NCBI GenBank assembly: GCA_029256005.1 | Contig: JAQSYS010000114.1 | Location: 1-6,181, forward strand | Direction of reading: 5' to 3' | DNA from: Sedimentibacter sp. | GTDB taxonomy: Bacteria; Bacillota; Clostridia; Tissierellales; Sedimentibacteraceae | DNA length: 6,181 bases | Shown here: positions 1 to 5,874 of the stretch, piece after piece | Layout: every line of letters begins with the position of its first letter | Numbering within the stretch: position 1 is the first letter of the stretch | The notes under the pieces: generated by a model | Told to the model about the DNA's origin: nothing | The model's input: the letters and a program-made list of their open reading frames with translations, nothing else | Database searches by the model: none | Translations under genes and position numbers: made by a program

Positions 1-533
1 TTTAGTGCTTTTTCATTGAATGCTTTTTTGAATACGCTGACTATTGTTCCCAGTGATAAAAACCAAAAAGCTGATGCCAGTGAGGAACCGATTATGAAAT
101 ATTTTGCCATATCTGTAGAAAGTGATGCTCTAAAGCCTCCAAACAGCATTGTTCCGTCAATTAGAGCCTGAGGGTTTGCCCATGTTACTAAAAGGCAAGA
201 CAATGCAACTTGCAGAATTGTTTTTTTTGTTTCAATGGAATTGTTCAATTTTGGTGTGGAACGTAATAGTCCTATACCAATCCAAATTACTGCAATAGAT
301 CCAATCCCTAAAAACAAAATTTTGACAATTGGAACTGCCTCAATAAGTGCACCCATACCGAAAAAGCAGGCAAGAGCCAATGAAATATCGAAAAAAATTG
401 TGATGAGTGCAACCAAGTATAATCTGGATTTTGTTTGAGTCATTGCAGTGTTAATGACATACATATTTTGCATTCCAATCGGAGCAACGTATGCTATGCC
501 AACAGTAAACCCTTTGATAATTGTTTCAATCAT
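1..533 (-). CDS. LysE/ArgO-family amino-acid exporter (3' end cut off by window edge)
   Basis: This is the first 177 codons of a LysE-type translocator, a membrane exporter family that moves basic or other amino acids out of the cell. The reading frame is open to the left edge, so the C-terminus (probably about 25-30 residues, as the family is near 200) is missing. What is seen: a hydrophobic N-terminus with PIGMQNMYVIN (residues 18-28), matching the family's N-terminal PIGPQN-type motif; a second helix around 38-60; a third around 68-90; a hydrophilic loop with SIETKK; then WANPQALIDGTMLFGGFRA (118-136), the other family signature; and another helix around 145-167. The ATG at 533 is preceded by AGAGAGG (539-545) at 5 nt spacing and by a strong promoter. 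The substrate cannot be told from sequence, and no LysG/ArgP-type regulator lies on the other side of the promoter region. The family call is confident; lysine or arginine specificity is not. Confidence 0.9.
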   Translation of the reverse strand, partial: MIETIIKGFTVGIAYVAPIGMQNMYVINTAMTQTKSRLYLVALITIFFDISLALACFFGMGALIEAVPIVKILFLGIGSIAVIWIGIGLLRSTPKLNNSIETKKTILQVALSCLLVTWANPQALIDGTMLFGGFRASLSTDMAKYFIIGSSLASAFWFLSLGTIVSVFKKAFNEKAL

Positions 534-568
534 ATTAACCTCTCTTTTTAAATTTTTCGCCTATTAAA

Positions 569-597
569 ATCATATAACGAAGGCTTGTCTTTGTCAA
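569..597 (-). promoter_or_regulatory. Sigma-A promoter for the LysE-type exporter
   Basis: On the minus strand, TTGACA (592-597) is followed by a 17-bp spacer and TATGAT (569-574), one base from the housekeeping consensus. The predicted transcript start is near 562, which leaves a short leader of about 28 nt that contains the ribosome-binding site AGAGAGG at 539-545. The promoter is back to back with the rsuA promoter. Confidence 0.8.
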
Positions 598-606
598 TAA
601 ACATCG

Positions 607-634
607 TTGACACAAAATTTCAGCATGTTATAAT
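607..634 (+). promoter_or_regulatory. Consensus, extended -10 promoter for the rsuA unit
   Basis: TTGACA (607-612) is followed by a 16-bp spacer and TATAAT (629-634). Both hexamers are perfect consensus, and a TG at 626-627 one base before the -10 box makes it an extended -10 promoter. Transcription should start near 641, giving a leader of about 45 nt with AGGGG at 676-680 as the ribosome-binding site. The 16-bp spacer is one short of optimal. No operator other than the -35/-35 dyad (592-612) is apparent. Confidence 0.8.
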
Positions 635-685
635 AAATTAAAAGTATTTGCGATATTAATAGAGATTGAAATTACAGGGGTACAT

Positions 686-1402
686 ATGAAACTGAGAATA
701 GATAAAATGATTTCTAATGTTGGTTTAGGTTCGAGAAAACAAATAAAACAGGATGCAAAGCAAGGTCAAATTAAAATAAATGATGTAATAGAAAAGGACA
801 GCTCTAGAATAATTGATACTGATATAGATGTGGTAAAATATAAAGGCGAAACAGTTAAATATGTTCAGTTTATATATTTAATGATGAATAAACCTGCCGG
901 TGTAGTATCTGCCACTGAAGACAATCATGACAAAACAGTGATTGATTTATTAAGTGAAGAAGATAAGTTTTATGAACCGTTTCCTGTGGGACGGCTTGAT
1001 AAGGATACAGAAGGGCTTTTGCTAATAACTAATGACGGCCAGCTTACTCATGATCTTCTTTCTCCTAAAAAGCATGTTGATAAAACATATTATGCAGAAG
1101 TAGAGGAAGAGGTAACAGAGCAAGATATAAAGGCGTTTGCAGAGGGAGTAATTTTAACAAATGAAAATTATAAAACATTATCGGCAAAGCTTGAAATTAT
1201 TGAAGCGGGTTATCCATCTCGTTGTTATGTAACTATCAAGGAAGGAAAGTTTCACCAGGTTAAGAGAATGTTTAATGCTGTGAACAACGAAGTGATATAT
1301 TTAAAGAGATTGTCTATGGGACCAATAAGTCTTGACGAAAATTTAAAACTGGGAGAATATAGACATTTGACAGAGGAAGAATTAAAACTTTTGATCGGAT
1401 AG
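686..1402 (+). CDS. rsuA: RsuA-type 16S rRNA pseudouridine synthase
   Basis: This cytoplasmic RNA-modifying enzyme isomerises a uridine in rRNA to pseudouridine; RsuA of E. coli acts on U516 of 16S rRNA. The 238-residue protein has an S4 RNA-binding domain (about 1-58, with LRIDKMISNVGLGSRKQIKQ at 3-22), then the RsuA/RluB-type catalytic domain. MMNKPAGVVSAT (66-77) is the first motif. GRLDKDTEGLLLITNDG (102-118) carries the catalytic aspartate, D105. DKTYYAEV (132-139) and EGKFHQVKRMF (186-196) are the remaining signatures. The C-terminal stretch (HQVKRMFNAV and LGEYRHLTEEE) resembles RsuA more than RluB/E/F, and the length is near E. coli RsuA (231). The ATG at 686 has AGGGG 5 nt upstream. 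The gene is complete and leads a two-gene unit: its TAG stop overlaps the ribosome-binding site of the next gene. Family membership is near certain; the exact target uridine is inferred. Confidence 0.95.
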   Translation: MKLRIDKMISNVGLGSRKQIKQDAKQGQIKINDVIEKDSSRIIDTDIDVVKYKGETVKYVQFIYLMMNKPAGVVSATEDNHDKTVIDLLSEEDKFYEPFPVGRLDKDTEGLLLITNDGQLTHDLLSPKKHVDKTYYAEVEEEVTEQDIKAFAEGVILTNENYKTLSAKLEIIEAGYPSRCYVTIKEGKFHQVKRMFNAVNNEVIYLKRLSMGPISLDENLKLGEYRHLTEEELKLLIG

Positions 1403-1412
1403 GGAGACAACT

Positions 1413-2192
1413 ATGAAAATAGGCATGCCTGCATTGGTAGAATATAATTCATTATCTGAATTAATTGATTTATGTTTAGAGTTAAAGTTAAAATTTATTG
1501 AACTAAATATGAATTTACCATACAATTTCATACAAAACATACGACCACAATTATTAAGAAAAATAACAACTGAAACGGGCATAGAGTTTACGATGCACAT
1601 GCCTGATGAAGCTGATTTAGGAACGTTTTATGAAAGTGTGAGGCGAGGATATGTGCAGCTTTTCTCTGATACAATAGATTGGGCTCAGGAAGCTGGAGTA
1701 AGTTTATTGAACTTGCACATTATTGAAGGAGCCAAAATGACTTTACCTGATAAAAAGGTATATATTTATGAGCAGTATTTTGAAGAATTTCAAAATAATT
1801 TTATTAATTCAATTGAATTGCTTTCCAGAAAGGCTGAAAAGAACAACATTATATTGGCAATAGAAAATAGCGCTAATTTCGGGAAAATACATATACAGAG
1901 AACATTAGATAAAGCCATTTTATTTCCAAACGTAAAATTAACATGGGATACAGGTCATGATGCTTTGAGCAAATTCACTGATAAGAAATATTTAATGCTA
2001 CATAAAGATAAAGTTGCTCACATGCATCTTCATGATGCTACCGATACTAATGATCATCAGGTATTATTTGAAGGAAATTTAAATATCAATGAATTATTAA
2101 AATTTGCAGAAGAAAAAGATATTAGAGTGTTAGTTGAAGTAAAGACTGCAAAATCATTAAAAAATTCAATAAAGAAATTAGAAACCTTATAA
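1413..2192 (+). CDS. Xylose-isomerase-like TIM-barrel metalloenzyme (sugar phosphate isomerase/epimerase or Endo IV-like)
   Basis: This 259-residue protein belongs to the AP-endonuclease-2/xylose-isomerase-like TIM-barrel superfamily, which covers divalent-metal sugar isomerases and epimerases as well as endonuclease IV. Visible strand-end motifs with likely metal ligands are MHMP (H62), LNLH (H102), LAIENSANFG (E151), WDTGHD (D179, H182), HMHLHDA (H205), NDHQ (N213, H215), EGNLN (220-224) and LVEVK (E242). There is no signal peptide or membrane segment, so it should be cytoplasmic. The ATG at 1413 follows AGGGAG (1401-1406) by 6 nt, and that site overlaps the stop of rsuA, so the two are almost certainly co-transcribed and perhaps translationally coupled. 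Automatic annotation would say sugar phosphate isomerase/epimerase. The ligand set is also compatible with an Endo IV-like hydrolase, although the protein is shorter than E. coli Nfo (285). The substrate is unknown, and rsuA as a neighbour gives no metabolic hint. Confidence 0.85.
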   Translation: MKIGMPALVEYNSLSELIDLCLELKLKFIELNMNLPYNFIQNIRPQLLRKITTETGIEFTMHMPDEADLGTFYESVRRGYVQLFSDTIDWAQEAGVSLLNLHIIEGAKMTLPDKKVYIYEQYFEEFQNNFINSIELLSRKAEKNNIILAIENSANFGKIHIQRTLDKAILFPNVKLTWDTGHDALSKFTDKKYLMLHKDKVAHMHLHDATDTNDHQVLFEGNLNINELLKFAEEKDIRVLVEVKTAKSLKNSIKKLETL

Positions 2193-2196
2193 GTAA

Positions 2197-2224
2197 AAAC
2201 AGACAACCAATTGGCTGTCTGTTT
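2197..2224. terminator. Bidirectional intrinsic terminator between convergent units
   Basis: The arms 2197-2210 (AAACAGACAACCAA) and 2211-2224 (TTGGCTGTCTGTTT) are complementary except for one A/C position, and fold as a stem closed by CC-AATT-GG. Read on the minus strand, the hairpin ends in TGTCTGTTTTTAC, a five-T tail typical of an intrinsic terminator for the TRAP operon. On the plus strand the tail is the weaker TGTTTCATTAT. It sits 4 nt after the stop of the TIM-barrel gene and 15 nt after the stop of the permease gene, so it serves both transcripts. Confidence 0.85.
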
Positions 2225-2239
2225 CATTATCTGTTAAAT

Positions 2240-4258
2240 TTAAATTCTAGCTATTAAGCTTTTTCTTTTTTGATATAGAAACATAACAACTAGTACCACT
2301 AAACCAATAATGTCTGTTAATGTTCCTGGATCTATTAAAAGCAATCCTCCTATTAAAAAGGCAACTCTTTCAAATTTGTTAGCATGTGTGAAAAGATAGC
2401 CTTCCATAGCGGTGCTAACACCAATCATTCCTATTATTGATGTTATAACCATTCGTCCTATTTCCATAGGTGTTGTATCTATTAAAAGAATTGCAGGATT
2501 AAAGACAAACATATATGGTATAATAAATGCCGCTATTGCAAGCTTGCTTGCCTGAATACCCGTTTTTAATGGGTTGCTTTTTGCTATTGCGCTTCCAGCA
2601 AATGCAGCAAGAGCAACAGGGGGTGTTATGTCTGCAATTATTCCAAAATAAAATGTAAACATATGTGCAGCAAGTACCGGTACTCCTAATTGAACAATTG
2701 CAGGAGCTGCAATTGTGGAGGTAATAACATAGTTAGCTGTTGTTGGAGCACCCATACCAAGTATCAAAGATGTAATCATTGTAAATACAAGAGTTAAAAG
2801 CAAATTCCCACCAGAAAGCGAAACCAGTCCGTTTCCAAGCTTAAGTCCCAAGCCTGTCAATGTGATTGTTCCAACTATAATTCCGGCACATGCACATGCC
2901 ATAGATACACCAAGGGCACTTTTAGCTCCCTGTTCTAATGCAGCTAATATATTTTTTAAGCTTAATCTTGTGGATTTTCTTATATAGCTTGTAGCAACAG
3001 CAAGACCTAAGCCGTAAAGAGCTGCTTTGACAGGAGTAGAACCTTCAACCAAGAAATATACTATACCAACTAAAGGTATAAACAAATATCCTCTGTCTAA
3101 CATAACCTTTGAAAGCTTTGGAAGCTGTTCTTTACTCATGCCCTTCATACCAAGCTTTTTTGCTTCAAGATGTACACTTATAAAAATTCCTGTGAAATAT
3201 AAGAGGGCAGGTATAACTGCTGCCTTGGCTATTTGAGAGTATGGTATACCAATAAATTCTGCCATCAAAAACGCTGCTGCGCCCATAATAGGAGGCATTA
3301 TCTGCCCGCCAGTAGATGCTGCAGCTTCAACAGCCGCCGCAAATTCAGGCTTGTAACCAAGGCTCTTCATCAAAGGTATTGTAAAGCTTCCTGAACCTAC
3401 GGTGTTGGCAACAGAGCTTCCTGAAACTGTTCCTTCCAATGCACTTGTGAGTACGGCAACCTTGGCAGGACCGCCAGCTGCAAAACCTGCAATAGAATTA
3501 GCCAAGTCTATGAAAAAAGCACCTATTCCTGTTTTTTCCAAGAATGCGCCAAGTAAAATAAACAAGAATATAAAAGTTGCGGCAACTCCTAATGGGATTC
3601 CAAGTATTCCCTCAGTAGTGTAGTACATGTGGCTCACTATTCTTCCAATAGAATATCCTCTATGATTTAAGAAGCCCGGCATGTACGGTCCTACTATAGC
3701 ATAAATTAAAAACACTGAGGCTATTATTGCAATAGGAAGGCCTACAACTCTTCTGGCACCTTCAAGCACTAGCCCAACAGCAATCAATCCAATTATTATA
3801 TCTAATGTGTTTTGATCCCCGGCTCTCATAAGCAGCGCTTTAAAATTCAGCGTTATATATAAAGCTACAAAAATACCTACCAGAGCAAGACAAACATCTA
3901 TTGCTCCGAATTTATCTCTCCTTGATTTTCCACTGGCAGGATATAATAAATAAACCAATGCAAATACAAATGCCAAATGTACAGATCTTTGAAGCTGCGC
4001 TGGCAAAATTCCAAATATTGAAGTGTAAAGCTGGAAACATGAAAATAATATTGCAAGTATAGAAGCTATTTTCATTTGAGTTCCGCCAAGACGTCTGTAT
4101 GCAGATTCCTTATCATATTTAGCCATTATTTCATCAATATCTATTTCTTCACCGACTTCCATACTTATATGACTATCAGTGCTATCAATAATACTGACTT
4201 TTTCTTTAGCATTGACTTCGTCTTGATTTTTATTTTTATTTAAATTTTCATCATTCAT
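2240..4258 (-). CDS. TAXI-type TRAP transporter permease, fused 4TM/12TM (DctQM-like)
   Basis: This is the membrane component of a TRAP transporter in which the small (DctQ-like) and large (DctM-like) subunits are one polypeptide, as is usual for TAXI systems. It takes ligand from the extracytoplasmic binding protein and imports it using an ion gradient. The 672 residues comprise a hydrophilic acidic N-terminus (1-55, ending KYDKESAYRRLGG), hydrophobic helices from about 64 to 193 (the 4TM part), then the large transport domain. Family signatures are EGTVSGSSVANTVGSG (275-290), STGGQIMPPIMGAAAF (315-330), GMGAPTTANYVITS (501-514) and FGIIADITPPVALAAF (538-553). The C-terminus has further helices and ends KRKSLIARI. 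The ATG at 4258 is preferred over a TTG at 4261 because GGAGGAG (4264-4270) is 5 nt from the ATG but only 2 nt from the TTG. The start overlaps the end of the DUF1850 gene by 8 bp, implying translational coupling. Substrate unknown; gene intact. Confidence 0.95.
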   Translation of the reverse strand: MNDENLNKNKNQDEVNAKEKVSIIDSTDSHISMEVGEEIDIDEIMAKYDKESAYRRLGGTQMKIASILAILFSCFQLYTSIFGILPAQLQRSVHLAFVFALVYLLYPASGKSRRDKFGAIDVCLALVGIFVALYITLNFKALLMRAGDQNTLDIIIGLIAVGLVLEGARRVVGLPIAIIASVFLIYAIVGPYMPGFLNHRGYSIGRIVSHMYYTTEGILGIPLGVAATFIFLFILLGAFLEKTGIGAFFIDLANSIAGFAAGGPAKVAVLTSALEGTVSGSSVANTVGSGSFTIPLMKSLGYKPEFAAAVEAAASTGGQIMPPIMGAAAFLMAEFIGIPYSQIAKAAVIPALLYFTGIFISVHLEAKKLGMKGMSKEQLPKLSKVMLDRGYLFIPLVGIVYFLVEGSTPVKAALYGLGLAVATSYIRKSTRLSLKNILAALEQGAKSALGVSMACACAGIIVGTITLTGLGLKLGNGLVSLSGGNLLLTLVFTMITSLILGMGAPTTANYVITSTIAAPAIVQLGVPVLAAHMFTFYFGIIADITPPVALAAFAGSAIAKSNPLKTGIQASKLAIAAFIIPYMFVFNPAILLIDTTPMEIGRMVITSIIGMIGVSTAMEGYLFTHANKFERVAFLIGGLLLIDPGTLTDIIGLVVLVVMFLYQKRKSLIARI

Positions 4259-4748
4259 CAAAACTCCTCCTTAATATATGGTAAATTGAAACTCTTTTGA
4301 TTTGAAAGATAGCCGGTTCCTGAGGTTCAACATATTTATCTAACTTAAAGCTTTTATTTTCAGTATGCATGGTGTGCTCCGCATAGGTGCCAACCATATA
4401 GGTGAATTCGTTAAATTCTCTGTTAATATTTGTAAGTTCAATTAAGCCATTATCATTAATATTCATGTCAGCATTTGGATTTTCGCTTCCATCAGGCATA
4501 CCTGCCCCATAAGAATAAAAAGTAGTTTTATAAGCAACAAATTTATTGTTTTCAATTCTGTAATATTCATTCACAGGAGTTCTGTTTACAGAATGCTTAA
4601 AGCTGACATAAAAGCTTTTGAAATTATTAATACTGTCAGAGAAAACAATATTGTTTGTCTTTTCATTTGAGATCGTAAATTGATTAATTATCGGAATAAA
4701 TAATATTATTATAAGCACTATTAAAACAAGCAATATTTTTCTTTTCAT
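4251..4748 (-). CDS. DUF1850 family membrane-anchored protein of the TAXI-TRAP operon
   Basis: This 165-residue protein has one N-terminal hydrophobic segment (about 4-22, after MKRK) and a soluble remainder, so it is probably anchored in the membrane with its domain outside the cytoplasm; no lipobox cysteine is present. The body carries DUF1850 hallmarks: FKHSVNRTPVNEYY (50-63), a YSYGAGMP stretch (78-85) and VGTYAEHTM (119-127). The molecular role of the family is unknown to me; its genes recur beside TAXI-type TRAP genes, so a part in ligand delivery or in assembling the transporter is inferred only from context. The ATG at 4748 has AGGAG (4755-4759) at 6 nt. The TGA stop (4251-4253) lies inside the start of the permease gene, giving an 8-bp overlap. 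A long inverted repeat (4771-4820) lies just upstream of its ribosome-binding site, separating it from the binding-protein gene. Confidence 0.85.
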   Translation of the reverse strand: MKRKILLVLIVLIIILFIPIINQFTISNEKTNNIVFSDSINNFKSFYVSFKHSVNRTPVNEYYRIENNKFVAYKTTFYSYGAGMPDGSENPNADMNINDNGLIELTNINREFNEFTYMVGTYAEHTMHTENKSFKLDKYVEPQEPAIFQIKRVSIYHILRRSFDE

Positions 4749-4770
4749 CTAATTCTCCTAAGTACAATAA

Positions 4771-4820
4771 TTGTCATTCTAAACGCGAAGTAATATTCTT
4801 CATTGCGTTAAGAATGACAA
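4771..4820. repeat. Imperfect 16-bp inverted repeat in the TRAP operon (dispersed-repeat-like)
   Basis: TTGTCATTCTAAACGC (4771-4786) and GCGTTAAGAATGACAA (4805-4820) are complementary at 15 of 16 positions. The 18-nt interval contains a nested GAAG (4787-4790) / CTTC (4798-4801) pair that lengthens the stem. In the operon mRNA this forms a strong hairpin ending 12 nt before the AGGAG site of the DUF1850 gene. The minus-strand sequence that follows (TTATTGTACTTAGG) lacks a U-run, so it is not a good intrinsic terminator. The outer arm resembles TGTCATTCTGAGCG-type palindromic intergenic repeats that are scattered in many bacterial genomes (from memory, not searched). Its position after the SBP gene suits a 3'-end stabiliser or processing site that would keep SBP mRNA in excess. 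Confidence 0.75.
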
Positions 4821-4923
4821 CTCTTGTTATTCTGAGTGTATTAAAGGCTCTCTTCTTTATATGCTAGAAATCCATCGCGACACTATAAAATAATCAGTTT
4901 ATACATCTATTTAAATAAACCTT
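4821..4923. other. Rest of SBP-DUF1850 intergenic region, with a decayed third repeat arm
   Basis: This non-coding stretch lies between the inverted repeat and the SBP stop codon. TTGTTATTCTGAGTGT (4824-4839) matches the left arm of the inverted repeat at 11 of 16 positions, all five differences being transitions, and looks like an older, decayed copy. A weak GTTTAT/ATAAAC pair (4897-4902, 4915-4920) just downstream of the SBP stop has no U-tract. No promoter, open frame or good terminator is seen, so SBP, DUF1850 and permease genes are likely one transcript with possible partial attenuation. Confidence 0.4.
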
Positions 4924-5874
4924 TTATTTTAATAATCCTTTTTCTTTATAATATTTCTCTGCACCTGGATGTAGAGGTACGGAAATACCATCAACAGCCT
5001 CTTCTAATTTAAGTTCTGCTCCTTTAGCATGAGCAGATGCAAGTTCTGTCTGATTTTCAAACAATGCCTTAGTAATATTGTAAATCACATCTTCAGATGC
5101 TTCTGCATTTGTAGCAAGACATGCAAGAACAGCTACAGTCTTAACATCTTCAGTTTGTCCGTTATAAGTGTTTGCTGGAATAGTATATTCAACAAAGAAC
5201 GGATATTTTTCAATCAATGAGCTTATTGCATCATCATTTAATGAAACTAATGAAACAGGGTTCATCGCAGCAATGTCCTGGATAGAAGCATTTGGAATAC
5301 CTGATGTTACAAAGAAAGCATCTATATGTTTATCCTTATAAGCATCTGCTGATTCAGCAAATGAAAGATAGCTAACAGACATATCATCATATGTTAAGCC
5401 GGCAGCTTCAAGAATTTGTCTAGCATTAGCTTCAACGCCGCTTCCTGGTGCTCCTACAGATACCTTTTTACCCTTAAGGTCTTCCACGGTTTCAATTCCT
5501 TCAATAGCAACAATTTGTACAATTTCAGGATATAGTTTAGCTATGCCACGAACGTTTTCAATTTTCCCTTCAGCAAAAGCTTCAGCTCCATTATAAGCAT
5601 AATCCAACATATCATTTTGTAGAATGGCTAATTCAGCTTCATTCTTACCAAGAAGTTTACAATTTTCAACAGATGCACCGGTTGCTTGTGCAGTCACGTT
5701 CATCTTTTCAATTTTAGTGTTAAAAATTTGAGCCATTGCACCACCAAATGGATAATACGTTCCGGTGGTTCCGCCTGTCGCTAAAATAAGGTTTGTTTGT
5801 GGAGTAGAGCATGCTGTCATAGCGATTGTAAATAATAAAATCAATACTAGTAAAACAGATATTCTTTTTCTCAT
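4924..5874 (-). CDS. TAXI family TRAP transporter solute-binding lipoprotein
   Basis: This is the extracytoplasmic receptor of the TRAP system: it binds the solute and presents it to the fused permease. The 316-residue protein starts MRKRISVLLVLILLFTIAMT and then has Cys22, the likely lipidation site in a slightly atypical lipobox (MTAC, with Met at -3), so it should be tethered to the outer face of the membrane. TAXI-family features are LATGGTTGTYYPFGGAMAQ (31-49), TAQATGASVENCKLL (61-75), ELAILQND (81-88), GAPGSGVEANARQILEAAG (141-159) and the C-terminal PLHPGAEKYYKEKGLL (300-315). The ATG at 5874 is preferred over an in-frame ATG at 5886, because the latter overlaps GGGAGG (5879-5884), which is the ribosome-binding site 4 nt before 5874. 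It is the first gene of the operon, behind a strong promoter and a long leader. Ligand unknown; some TAXI proteins bind glutamate-like or dicarboxylate ligands, but nothing here fixes that. Confidence 0.95.
   Translation of the reverse strand: MRKRISVLLVLILLFTIAMTACSTPQTNLILATGGTTGTYYPFGGAMAQIFNTKIEKMNVTAQATGASVENCKLLGKNEAELAILQNDMLDYAYNGAEAFAEGKIENVRGIAKLYPEIVQIVAIEGIETVEDLKGKKVSVGAPGSGVEANARQILEAAGLTYDDMSVSYLSFAESADAYKDKHIDAFFVTSGIPNASIQDIAAMNPVSLVSLNDDAISSLIEKYPFFVEYTIPANTYNGQTEDVKTVAVLACLATNAEASEDVIYNITKALFENQTELASAHAKGAELKLEEAVDGISVPLHPGAEKYYKEKGLLK

Noticed and set aside
235..438. Plus-strand open frame of 67 codons
   Set aside because: It is antisense to the LysE-type exporter, whose frame carries clear family motifs, and it has no ribosome-binding site or recognisable domain.
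1382..1600. Minus-strand open frame of 72 codons
   Set aside because: It lies antisense to the rsuA end and the TIM-barrel start, both well supported, and shows no protein features of its own.
3027..3623. Two plus-strand open frames (3027-3236 and 3402-3623) opposite the permease gene
   Set aside because: Both are shadows of the conserved TRAP permease coding sequence; their low-complexity Ala/Pro/Ser-rich products reflect codon complementarity.
4259..4261. TTG as start of the permease
   Set aside because: It is only 2 nt from the GGAGGAG site; the ATG at 4258 has normal 5-nt spacing.
4771..4820. Inverted repeat as an intrinsic terminator separating the SBP gene from the rest of the operon
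   Set aside because: No U-run follows the hairpin in the transcribed (minus) direction, and no new promoter is seen before the DUF1850 gene.
5029..5220. Plus-strand open frame of 63 codons
   Set aside because: It is antisense to the TAXI binding protein, is Cys/Phe-rich without a domain, and has no ribosome-binding site.
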